Positions 12,901 to 19,619 of a stretch of DNA of 23,208 nt are shown here, piece after piece. How positions within the stretch are numbered: the stretch's first letter is position 1; each line of letters opens with the position of its first letter. The stretch lies in contig CAXNAD020000260.1 of the NCBI GenBank assembly GCA_964200185.2, positions 1-23,208 of the forward strand, written 5' to 3'. A program made the translations under genes and the position numbers. This DNA comes from Choristocarpus tenellus KU-1152 (Eukaryota; Phaeophyceae). The notes beneath the pieces are model-generated. The model was not told the DNA's origin, made no database searches, and saw only the letters and a list, made by a program, of their open reading frames with translations.

Positions 12901-15900
12901 CTACCAACAACATTCTGCAGTGAAACTACATCCACTTCTCAAAGTGCTACTCATTGTCCCCTCCCACTCTACCACTCTCAGGCATGTTCCGTACCTTGCC
13001 AGTGCCCATCTCATCAGCAATAAGGCACCGTCCCTGTCTGCGAAGGCCATACAGTACGCCCTCCTTTTGAAAAGGTAGCAAGGTACAACGAAGATCTCGA
13101 GGCAGGGTGTACAAAGCGCCCTCACAGGCGTCCAGAGGTCCAAGGGAACGATGTGCACAGCCAGCCAGGTGTGCATATGTGGACGGAGGCACATCACGAA
13201 ATATGAATCCTTCCTGCCAAAATAAATTGGTTGAGCCAGAAACATTGGTAATTGAAGGTCACTTATTTTGCTCTCTTGCAACACAGCTGTGATGGGAAGG
13301 GAAGGGATGCTCAGATGGTGGAGGTCCTCTTGCAGCATGTATGTTCTGGTGAGCTAGCAGTGGAGTTACACAAAGGTATCACAGCATTTGGGACCAAATT
13401 ACAGAGTGCTGGGTCTTAACCTGGAAGCGCCGTCTGACTTCCAATATTGATGTTGTGCATCTTGAGATACACCAAAGAGATGCCCCAAAATAAATTCACT
13501 CTTTCCTATCTGCACATATCAAAGGCAATCTCTTCATGACATTATCTATATCCGCCAATACATCTACTGAGACCTTGTCTTCCTGCTGTTCTCAACTACA
13601 AAACACCTATCGAGGTCCAAATACCAAGGTTGCTGTCACCCTCCCCCCAGTTCCCTCTGCCATCACCACTGCTAGCCTATCTACACAATCTTACAAGTTT
13701 GCCCACCACGCTAATTGTACAGGAAATATCCTAACCCCTAATAATAGCGTTTGATCTACAAGCTACACAACTGTATATTGGTAGTGACCTAGTTAGGGGA
13801 AGCACTGCTGTGCATCACCCAGTGAAGATAAAAATTGAAGTGTCGATTTTTTTGTAGTCGTATTATATTATTATTATTTCATGTAAAAAGACAGACTACT
13901 TCTACACGCTGTGAGTAACTGCACACAAAATGGCAGGTACAGTTGTTCCAAACCCTTGAAGAGAGATTAAGGGCCTCATGCACATGTTCAGATCATTGCT
14001 AGTACCATAGTTTTGTACTCCCTGCTGAGGCATTGCCTAAGGCCATCAAGATACTTGACACGAAATAAAAGAACTAGTATTAGAGGGCTAACTTTACACT
14101 ACAATTGCATCAATGTAAACAGATAATGCTAAAGACAGAGGGACTTTGCAATGTATCAACTTTGGAAAAAAGATATACTCTAGAAACAAGGACGAAAACA
14201 AGGATGACTAAGAGATACAAAGTACAGATTATAGCTCTAGTCAGATTGACACATGCTGCACATATCTCAACTTCACAATCCCAAACTCTAGCCCTCACCC
14301 TAACTAGAAGAATCAAATATGTGTTGTATTTCGCAGAATAGGACAAAAATATGTCAACTCTAAACCTGTAAATGGTACAGTGGGCACTAGAGGACACTCA
14401 GTAAACAATGGTAAACCCCTTGAGGCAAGGATTAAGTTCAGAGGTTGTTTGGAAGGATGGATTCACCTTCTTGAGTGCACCTTTGACCCAATCCCTCTTT
14501 TCCACCCTCAGCACTGCCACAATGCCAAGCCAGTTGACCATTGCGCCCTGACCACTGCCGGCATAGTTACCCTCAATATGAACACCACCCATGTATTGTT
14601 TGAATCGGTCCTTAAGTCGCATGCATGCATTTCTTGCCTTCTCCTCACTGGGTGCACTGCGGATGGAAACCACCAGGGCGCACCTGCACAGCAGGAAAGT
14701 GAAGAAATAAGACAAGTGCTCCAGTTAGGGGTGACTGGTCCTTACCACCATCAGGACCTTCCCTCAATTGAATCCTGGCAAGAGAGATAAAAGCATCACC
14801 CTACTGCTGAACAAAACATGAGAATGTCAGGGAGGGGGGTATGGTTATGGGGCTAATGTGAGCTCAGTTGTAGTGTGCATTGCGACTGGTTGGGGATGGA
14901 TTAGAGTTGTGTGTTCTGTGATCCATGGAGTGCAACCCGTAGGTTTACATTGACTATTGATCAGCAATCAATCAATCCTCAACGTATCGGAGCACTCCAT
15001 ATATAAAAGTACCATTAGGCAATCTAGTACTCCAGAAGACACAAGTGCAGATAAGCGTACGGACATGGCTCATAGAATCACAACAAAAACATATCAAATT
15101 CACCTTCAATGAGAACAGGACAGTTCCACCTAAAACATCAGAGACATGAGAAATACTGCAATTTGACAAACTGTGCAGTTACAAGAACAAAGAAGAAATT
15201 GGTGAGAAATAGGTGAGTAAGAACAGAAACAGGGAGAAGGATCAATGTACAACACAGATTAGTCCTGAAATATACATCCAAGCACTCTATGGTGGTGCGT
15301 TGTGCAAAACAAAGCAAAATACAGATCAAGGCATATACTGCACACTTCATGTTCAGAGATAGTATCGCTACAACTGCCATGCAGTCTTTCCCACCTAACA
15401 AAGCATCCACTCCCCTCATAATCGTCTTCTCGCACAGCTGCCACTGGAGCCATGCACGGTATGCGACTTCGATCAAGTGGGTCTGTGGAGAAAGCATCCT
15501 CCTTGAGGGTAAGTTCCACAATGACTTCATTCTTGGGACTGAATCTCACAGTCGGACAGAAAGGACGTCCTGAACACAGCCATCTAGATCAGATGAAAAA
15601 ATTGGACCAGGGTGGAAGGGGTGGAACAGAGGGAGTGTCACATGAAGCATCACTGTGGCTCAGTGGATAATGGCGGCTGTACCCTGCACTAATTTACAGG
15701 TTCAAACCCCATTGATGCCAGAGTGGTTTTCATGGAAATCTGGTTTCAATTATTCAAAGTCCATGTGGCAAGTAACAGAAGTTGTATCTCTATACAATCC
15801 TGTCTGTTGCCATACCACAAATATAGACCGAGAACAAGGTGACAAGGCGTCATTGCCCAGCAACGCTGAGACAGGTCAGGCACAAGATTCGAGGGAGGAG

Positions 15901-17485
15901 GCAGAGCGACATGGGGTGGGATGGCTGAACCAAACATGTGTGAAGAAAGGCATGAACAGAGGCAGTACAATTAGTCATAGTACCTCTACCTCGGGTCAGG
16001 ATAGTGCCCAGACTAAAGTGAATGTCATAATAGAAAACAATAATAAGTCCACTCAGATCCAGGAAAGGGATAGAAACTTGAGTCAGGGGATTGGTGGAGG
16101 AAGAGAAAAAGTAAGGTCAGGGTATGAGCTGGGGTCAAACTCTGTTAACTCTAGCCGGATGAGAAGAAAGCGAATTGAAAAGAGCATGCGCCAAGGAAAG
16201 GCAAAGCAAAAACATTAGAAAAAATGCAAAGGGTCCTACAATTGAACAGTGACAAAGATCAGGCATAGTTCTCAAGTTTTCAAAATATTTGAGGGTATCT
16301 TGAAACATTCTTGACAAAGTTTTGTGCCAAGAAACAAGCAATGGTCACGCACAGAAAAAAAATAATGAACTTGGTTTGCCCACCCATAGGTGGCAAACTA
16401 TTGTCAATACACCAAGTTCCCAATTGCCCTCTTCTTGACTTGGGGTATGTTCACGGTAAGATTCACAAGCCAAGGCATCTCCTGCATAGTAGCAACAAGA
16501 AATCAAAAGAAAAAGATTTTCTGACTTTCAAGATTCCCACAACACATAGTAGCACTTCAATCTCCAACTCAAGCATCCTGCAGGCTGCACACTTGAGGAA
16601 GGGGGCATAGGAATGCTGGAATTGTGAATTGACACTGTTGAGGTCAACAAAGCTTCTCTGTCCACCTGTTCCTGCATCCTATTTTCCGCACAAGTTCGGT
16701 TGGCTCTCCACACCTCCAGCAAGGGTCTGGTTGGTGGTCGTGCACGAGGCCTGCGTCAGGCTGGAGGGTCAAAAGCAGTAGCAGTAACTTGGACGAAGTG
16801 CAGTATAAACTCCAAGTACATACGCCTTTGCTGTCATGATTGGTGGCATTTGTGCAAACCTATAATACGTACAGCCCTAAGGTCTCCTTGTGCATAATCG
16901 ACGCTGACATGAGCCAGGACGCTTGCCAAACCTATCACTAAGGAAACCATGATAATCATCCGTGCATAAGAAAGGATTTTATCCGCTACCTCCCTGACTC
17001 CTCAAGCATCCACATACCCATCAAAGTTCTGGCAATGCCTCCATTGGAGACGTTCCTAGGGATGTAAGATGTTCGACTAAAGTAAAATTTTCCCGTACCT
17101 GAATACCGACACCAGGTACGTAGCTAGGTCCCACTGATATTTTACTATATCCTCTCAAAACTGGCGTCTGAATTACGCGAGCATACTCAGTTGAAGATGT
17201 CGTTGGGAGGGAACGGGTATGAAGCCTGATCGGAGAGATGCTGCGGGCATCGGGGGTTGCTTGTATCACACCACTTCCATTTCTTGTGAAAGGATGAGGA
17301 CGGTTTCCTCCCTCACTTCTGACACTTGGCTTATTGTCATTGACCCTCTTTTTCTCCTCCAATATACACGCTTCTGCGCACGCTGAAAGCCAACTTGGGT
17401 CCTCAAAGTCAAAATTCTCAACACCAGTGTGACCGGACGCGTTCATCGAGAGTGACTGCGCAAGTGAATCCTCAGTTTTATTCAT
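169..17485 (-). CDS. ZRANB3-like: SMARCAL1/ZRANB3-type SNF2 annealing helicase, multi-exon gene, 3' end outside the window
   Basis: Proteins of this group are ATP-driven DNA translocases that act in the nucleus on stalled forks, regressing forks and re-annealing RPA-coated strands. Spliced minus-strand exons: 17099-17485, 15395-15569, 14467-14683, 12995-13213, 12227-12309, 11531-11635, 11080-11164, 10237-10272, 9466-9585, 7596-7672, 6935-7090, 6148-6248, 5188-5270, 4284-4394, 3669-3769, 3015-3192, 2137-2213, 1350-1666 and 169-973; a further exon near 16593-16750 is possible. All joins use GT..AG and agree in phase except exon 1 to exon 2, which is unresolved. The seven SNF2 motifs appear in the right order. 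DESH (not DEAH or DEGH) in motif II and the segment FAVSRHTGRCHLYE after the helicase point to ZRANB3 rather than other SNF2 classes; SMARCAL1 is the alternative. I see no clear HARP domain, PIP box or APIM. The NZF finger and HNH domain of animal/plant ZRANB3 would lie beyond the left edge. Confidence 0.88.
1350..1666 (-). CDS. Exon 18, acidic serine-rich linker
   Basis: Acceptor GACCTTCAG, donor CAAT|GTAAGA. The ~105 codons start with KLTTLTSVTNSAAAAEYIDV and pass through an acidic/serine stretch (DDDCLDNDESSRSGSEGSG). It looks disordered, like the linker after the helicase in ZRANB3, and has many potential phosphosites. Phase agrees with exons 17 and 19. Confidence 0.82.
2137..2213 (-). 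CDS. Exon 17, end of the helicase core
   Basis: It encodes RSSVNVYITVLPPGSHDDKR then WLHLS, equivalent to SVNVxYLIAKGTxDExxW, the segment after motif VI. The acceptor is the first AG of GTTGCTAGAG, the only nearby AG that keeps phase. Consensus donor GA|GTGAGT. Confidence 0.86.
3015..3192 (-). CDS. Exon 16, helicase motifs V and VI
   Basis: It encodes VRFLHEFESSTACRVLLVS, then ITAGGQGLDFTAA (motif V), then HNAVFVELPPTPGWLRQAED followed by RLHRRGQ (motif VI with the arginine finger). Relatives usually read HRIGQ. The donor CAG|GTCTGT is non-consensus at +3 but gives phase 0 into exon 17. Confidence 0.94.
3669..3769 (-). CDS. Exon 15, RIDG segment of lobe 2
   Basis: It encodes AFVLHSARNSGHGFSGDREF then VCLRIDGSVPSVDR, matching the RIDGSTxxxxR of the family. 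Acceptor CCTTGGCAG, consensus donor ACAG|GTGAGT. Trailing AG plus G of exon 16 makes arginine. Confidence 0.92.
4284..4394 (-). CDS. Exon 14, helicase motif IV
   Basis: Thirty-seven codons: VRSAADWVVDKLESSAETKT then KFVVYAHHLDVLDALQA. This is the family's KFLVFAHHxxVLDAI, the first strand of RecA-like lobe 2. Acceptor GGGATCAG, consensus donor GCG|GTAAGT; phase 0 at both ends. Confidence 0.94.
5188..5270 (-). CDS. Exon 13, inter-lobe segment leading to lobe 2
   Basis: It encodes VPESEKVNANPEDGNRMSAD then RIAGLKK, corresponding to the family's (T)GxAKIxxVxxYI helix that opens the second lobe. Acceptor ACACTACAG, donor AAG|GTACAT, phase-consistent on both sides. Confidence 0.8.
6148..6248 (-). 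CDS. Exon 12, inter-lobe segment
   Basis: The exon encodes RTVVRVAENREELRRAACMQ then QSCHDDKGRRAGD. It corresponds to the variable stretch after LPxKxRQ in SMARCAL1/ZRANB3. Acceptor CCTGACAG, donor GACA|GTGAGA. The single trailing A with GG of exon 13 gives arginine. Confidence 0.8.
6935..7090 (-). CDS. Exon 11, RRLK segment linking the two RecA-like lobes
   Basis: After RLQQTKGGSLKVVPFYSG it encodes IEYPDELHALLRSAVMVRRL then KINVMDQLPRLRQ, matching the family's ELHxLLxxxxMIRRLKxxVLxxLPxKxRQ. A tandem GT gives two possible donors: CAG|GTGTCT (low end 6937, phase 0) or CAGGT|GTCTAG (low end 6935). Only the second keeps exon 12 in frame, so it is used here. Confidence 0.88.
7132..7369. repeat. 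Intronic repeat copy 1 with conserved hairpin
   Basis: This aligns along its length with 8116-8360 (shared blocks include TTTGGGGGCCAAAA and TAACATACACATTTT) and sits in the intron between exons 10 and 11. It holds a perfect 11-bp hairpin at 7264-7287, arms CTACTCCAAAA and TTTTGGAGTAG with a CA loop. No coding capacity and no clear target-site duplication seen; a short non-autonomous mobile element is the likeliest explanation. Confidence 0.85.
7596..7672 (-). CDS. Exon 10, post-motif III segment
   Basis: It encodes VDALVPGLLGAGSSAKIQFI then SNYCDG, equivalent to the family's (I)xALxPxxFxxxxxFxxRYC segment. Acceptor CTCAAAG, donor GACGG|GTGCAA; the two trailing G are completed by exon 11 to a glycine codon. 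It sits between two introns that carry copies of the same ~240-bp repeat. Confidence 0.85.
7673..9465 (-). other. Intron 10-side long intron (1793 nt)
   Basis: This is the largest intron inside the helicase core, between exons 9 and 10. Apart from the repeat at 8116-8360 I see no exon, RNA gene or element in it, and the flanking exon phases agree without an extra exon. Confidence 0.6.
8116..8360. repeat. Intronic repeat copy 2 with conserved hairpin
   Basis: Direct repeat of 7132-7369, lying in the intron between exons 9 and 10. Its hairpin at 8249-8272 has arms CTACTCTGAAA and TTTCAGAGTAG with a TA loop. Relative to copy 1, two stem positions differ and both partners changed so that pairing is kept. 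Confidence 0.85.
9466..9585 (-). CDS. Exon 9, helicase motif III (LSGTP)
   Basis: Forty codons between acceptor TTGCACAG and donor CAG|GTGACT, phase 0 at both ends. It encodes LVSGQPLQVKTCLSVASKAK then RVVMLSGTPSLSKPFDMFNQ, matching the family's AKRxILLSGTPALxRPxELFxQ. Confidence 0.94.
10237..10272 (-). CDS. Exon 8, 36-nt microexon with DEAH-box (motif II)
   Basis: The exon encodes only VIFDESHTITTK. DESH holds the Walker B acidic residue and is the form seen in SMARCAL1/ZRANB3. The acceptor is pyrimidine-rich (TTCCTCTCAG) and the donor is AAG|GTTAGA. Phase 0 at both ends, so skipping it would keep the frame but remove ATP hydrolysis. Confidence 0.92.
10873..10927. repeat. Interstitial telomeric repeats, head to head
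   Basis: About six TTAGGG units run into two CCCTAA units through the exact junction GGGTTAACCC (centre 10912-10915). This symmetric join is what an end-to-end fusion of two telomeric tracts would leave. The repeat type is the six-base TTAGGG, not plant-type TTTAGGG. Confidence 0.93.
10993..11029. repeat. Second interstitial telomeric block (CCCTAA)n
   Basis: A GGGTTAACCC start followed by about five CCCTAA units separates the second and third 69-bp units. Orientation is opposite to the main part of the first block. Confidence 0.92.
11080..11164 (-). CDS. Exon 7, helicase motif Ib, with triplicated 3' end
   Basis: The acceptor CTCTCAG|G gives VLGPQVVITSYAMLRNLSSS then VGSWTWNA; VVITSYAML matches the VTITSYxLL of the family. 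The donor GCG|GTGAAG gives phase 0, which fits exon 8. The last coding bases and the donor lie in a 69-bp unit that recurs twice more deeper in the intron between telomeric repeats, so copies of this splice site exist downstream. Confidence 0.82.
11531..11635 (-). CDS. Exon 6, post-Ia segment of RecA-like domain 1
   Basis: The exon encodes WAEEVERWYPFLRQDQLHLI followed by QGSKDKLYGEGESS, equivalent to the WAxExxRWxP segment of SMARCAL1/ZRANB3. Acceptor ACCTCAG|G, donor CAG|GTGATA. It enters with one base and leaves with two, in phase with both neighbours. Confidence 0.92.
12227..12309 (-). CDS. Exon 5, helicase motif Ia
   Basis: Acceptor CTCACAG and donor AAT|GTGAGA. It encodes TLQALAIMGCYREDWPLLIV then VPASMRL, matching the family pattern TxQAIAxAxxYxxEWPxLxVxPxSLR. 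The two trailing bases AT plus the first G of exon 6 make a methionine codon. Confidence 0.92.
12995..13213 (-). CDS. Exon 4, helicase Q-like motif and motif I (Walker A)
   Basis: The 73-codon exon runs from acceptor TTTTGGCAG to donor AAG|GTACGG. Its second half, ALYTLPRDLRCTLLPFQKEG followed by VLYGLRRQGRCLIADEMG then TGK, is the classic entry of the SMARCAL1/ZRANB3 core: the conserved LLPFQxEGV and the ATP-binding DEMGxGKT. The final T of GKT is supplied by exon 5. Most relatives have L where this protein has T (DEMGTGKT). Confidence 0.93.
14467..14683 (-). CDS. Exon 3, unrecognised N-terminal domain, second part
   Basis: The exon has a strong pyrimidine-rich acceptor ending GTGCAG and a donor AAG|GTGAAT. 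It encodes 72 residues including CALVVSIRSAPSEEKARNAC, then an amphipathic stretch MRLKDRFKQY, and ends AVLRVEKRDWVKGALKK. The alpha/beta look and the closing WVKGALKKEGF (continued in exon 4) suggest a compact fold just before the helicase. It joins exon 4 in phase 0. Confidence 0.8.
15395..15569 (-). CDS. Exon 2, unrecognised N-terminal domain, first part
   Basis: Acceptor TTCAG|GA and donor TTAG|GTGGGA bound an open segment that begins RPFCPTVRFSPKNEVIVELT and ends VREDDYEGSGCFV. It ends with two extra bases (AG), which the first base of exon 3 completes to an arginine codon, so the two exons clearly belong together. Alternating hydrophobic residues suggest beta strands. In this family the position before the helicase can hold HARP domains, but I cannot match this sequence to HARP. 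Confidence 0.75.
15647..15720 (+). repeat. tRNA-like segment, probably a SINE head or tRNA relic
   Basis: A perfect A-box-like TGGCTCAGTGG (15656-15666) and a B-box-like GGTTCAAACCC (15699-15709) are spaced as in a tRNA. The ends can form an acceptor-like stem, GCATCA at 15647 with TGATGC at 15713-15718. The T stem pairs badly and no anticodon arm is convincing, so a functional tRNA is unlikely. It lies in an intron of the helicase gene, antisense to it. Confidence 0.4.
16593..16750 (-). CDS. Possible additional exon between exons 1 and 2
   Basis: After the acceptor GACGCAG the minus strand reads open as (R)PRARPPTRPLLEVWRANR..., with balanced composition, to a possible donor TCAA|GTGTGC at 16592. 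That end is in phase with the exon at 15569. Its start needs a preceding exon ending with two extra bases, which exon 1 does not give; a second in-frame acceptor just before VWRANR would fit phase 0. No homology is recognised. It may be a real exon with other boundaries or intronic open sequence. Confidence 0.3.
17099..17485 (-). CDS. Exon 1, start codon and disordered N-terminus (129 codons)
   Basis: The ATG at 17485 is chosen because an in-frame TGA lies four codons upstream and a purine stands at -3. The encoded segment is rich in S, T, N and P and looks disordered. Residues 25-36 hold an acidic-aromatic stretch (FDFEDPSWLSAC) followed by EACILEEKKR, the sort of short acidic/hydrophobic motif found in RPA-binding proteins; that function is inference. 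The donor is CAG|GTACGG, the same hexamer as the donor of exon 4, and leaves phase 0. A weaker donor eight bases earlier (low end 17107) would leave phase 1 and join directly to the 15395-15569 exon, so the exon end is not settled. Confidence 0.7.
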
Positions 17486-18300
17486 TGCTCGCTTTCAAGA
17501 AGGTTCATCATGCTAATGCGAAGATTATTTCTGTATTCAACCCAGCACCAACAATACGTTGTACCAATCTCGAAGTATTGTCTGTCTTGTCCAATAATGT
17601 GAGTGTTCTTCTAAACTGTTAAACAACAGAAAGTGTTTCTCCCCGATTTATTACCCTGTAAAAACAATTTATAAATCTTGATATCTTCCCGATTCTATCC
17701 AGGTTTGGTAGACGTTAGAGTTTAGTAATCCTCTTTCTTGTCCGTAATGGAAAGTTCACGAAGTAATCAGAGTATAATGACTATGAGAATTCCCGTTGGT
17801 ACCAGGTAACATAGTAGGAAGGGAAGAAGAAGAGGAAGGAAGTGTAGACGAAAGGGATAAATAGTGAATTGGTGTCGAAGCAGACTAAATATCTGAGAAA
17901 AGAAAAATGAGTGGAGGGCACACAGCGGGATGGGGAAGAAAGGAACAAATAAAAGGTCGAAGTGAAAGGCGGGAGTAGAAGGACAAAGGGGGGCAGGATC
18001 AAGGCAACTTCTAAGCAATCTTTCCCACCCACCCATCCTCTTAATTGCTCATGATTGATTGAGATGTTGGGAGGGGGGGAGTGTCAAGCATGGGCAGGGT
18101 ACATGTCTTCTAGTTCAAAGGCACTGTATCGGAGTAGATGGAGGTGGAGTGTTTTCTATGATTGTGGGGTATCCTTAGACGAATGCAGAGTGTTGCAGAG
18201 GAATGTGGAGTGTCATGGATGGAGGTGGAGTGTGTTGGGAGGATTGATGCAGGAGTGGATTCGCAGAAATTGGTCCCAATATTCGTGATGGAATAATATT
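17486..18300. other. 5' flank of the helicase gene, no gene recognised
   Basis: No TATA box or other promoter motif stands out upstream of the start codon at 17485. The plus strand is strongly purine-rich from about 17815 to 18005 (runs such as GGAAGAAGAAGAGGAAGGAA). From about 18130 to 18245 a loose minisatellite based on GGAGGTGGAGTGT recurs. Confidence 0.5.
18135..18242 (+). repeat. Short degenerate GGAGTG minisatellite
   Basis: GATGGAGGTGGAGTGT occurs near 18136 and again as GGATGGAGGTGGAGTGTG near 18218, with shorter GGAGTGT pieces between. This explains the apparent RWRWSV repeats of the open frame across it, so I do not call that frame a gene. Confidence 0.55.
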
Positions 18301-18310
18301 GGCAGATATT

Positions 18311-18411
18311 GACTGCAGTAGTTGATGACTCAACTGCTTGGTGGCTGGAAACCTGTCGTGAAAATTGAATACATTGGTTGGTCATGGAATATCAGTGGTA
18401 GAAACTGACCA
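18311..18411 (+). repeat. Dispersed direct repeat, copy a
   Basis: The block around TTGATGACTC..CTTGGTGGCTGGAAACC..GGTCATGG matches, in the same orientation, the block at 19140-19210. A looser related segment follows at 19217-19290. Confidence 0.6.
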
Positions 18412-18438
18412 GACCGAGTTAGAGTAAATGAAAGGTAA

Positions 18439-18670
18439 CCAGAGTTGACTTTAAAGATACTGAAAAATGTGTACAAATTCGACATTTTTTATAAATGTGT
18501 ATAGGCTATTTTCTTAATTGTGTCGGAAACTTTTCAAATAATAGAGAAAAATACGTTCTCAAGTTAAGCTTAGAACTTCATCCATAGCAATATGGGTGAA
18601 TCGCAAAAGTTTCAAAAACAGGCTTAAAATGCACAACGCCAAAATCTGGGCACCTCTAGTTTACTTTTGC
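18439..18670 (+). repeat. Left arm of a long imperfect inverted repeat
   Basis: Read forward, this arm aligns with the reverse complement of 19283-19516 over nearly its whole length, by eye roughly 65-75 percent with small gaps. Anchor blocks include CACCTCTAGTT, TCAAGT..AA.CTTAG, TTTCAAATAA and AGAGTTG. Confidence 0.7.
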
Positions 18671-18734
18671 TCACTCGTTGATGTTTAGAATGTTTGATGA
18701 CTGGGAAAACATTGGTAAAGATTGTTCGTATTGA

Positions 18735-18831
18735 AGGGGAATCGTGTGAGGCTCATAACCTGTGCAAATTACCTTGGGAGGTAATGCTATTTCTCAGTAG
18801 TGAAGAGAGTGTGAAGCCTCACACGACCCCC
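18735..18831. repeat. Nested hairpin between the inverted-repeat arms
   Basis: TCGTGTGAGGCT (18742-18753) pairs perfectly with AGCCTCACACGA (18815-18826), extended by GGGG/CCCC outside. Inside it, ATTACCT (18768-18774) pairs with AGGTAAT (18779-18785) around a TGGG loop. No T-run follows, and nothing shows that it is transcribed. Confidence 0.7.
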
Positions 18832-19139
18832 TTTGCTGAACGTGAAAAAAGAATGGATGGTTGAAATTTAGAAGAGTGACCTTTGTGTCTGGTGTCTTCT
18901 CATTGCTTGTTTATTATATATTTGTGCTTCCTATCTGAGTCAACGGTCATGTCAAAGTTAGTTGAATGCAGAATAAATACCAATACATAATCCCATACAT
19001 AATCTGGATGTACTATTTTATTAGTTACATCACATGAACTCAATTCAACACAACAATGTCATATACACAAAATAAGGTACACCTCACTATTGTCCTATTT
19101 TGCACAGTCACTGCACAATAGTCCTGGGAATTGGCCGTA

Positions 19140-19290
19140 CTGGTTGTTGACTCCATTGTTTGGTGACTGGAAACCAGGGGTGAAAATTCATTGGATTGAC
19201 TGGGTCATGGGATACGAGTTGTGGAAATTGTCTGCACTGGTTGACTGGATTGTTTGGTGCTTGGAAAATAGTACCAGAAAATGGTGCCCA
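19140..19290 (+). repeat. Dispersed direct repeat, copies b and b'
   Basis: TTGTTGACTC, TTTGGTGACTGGAAACC and GGGTCATGG match copy a at 18311-18411. A second, more diverged period follows (CTGGTTGACTGGATTGTTTGG). Another faint related piece lies near 19543-19610. Confidence 0.55.
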
Positions 19291-19516
19291 AAGTTAACTA
19301 GAGGTGTCCAGGTTTCCCCCGTTTTAAATTTCTTGCCCATTTTTCCATCCTTTGAAATTCACTCGTATTTTCGTAGATACAGTGCTAAGTTTGACTTGAG
19401 GGCGTTGAATTCTTTGTTATTTGAAACTCTTCGACAGAATTCAGAAAAGTTCCTATTCACATTTACAAAAAGTCGAGCTTTCCACATTTGTCAGCATCCT
19501 TCAAATGCAACTCTCT
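19283..19516 (-). repeat. Right arm of the long imperfect inverted repeat
   Basis: Inverted partner of 18439-18670, with a spacer of about 610 bases. It could be the terminal arm of a foldback-type element or simply one of two oppositely oriented copies of a dispersed repeat. Confidence 0.7.
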
Positions 19517-19619
19517 ATACCTCTCGTTTGTTGGGCTCTTCGTCGCATTGGTTGGTAACTGTATACCAGTGTCAGAAATTGGTCGCACCGGTTTGGGTGT
19601 TGATGTCATAACGGAAAGT

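Noticed and set aside
15655-16218. 187-residue plus-strand open frame as a protein-coding gene
   Set aside because: Its start lies inside a tRNA-like segment, it has no recognisable domain, and the surrounding DNA is intron of the opposite-strand helicase gene.
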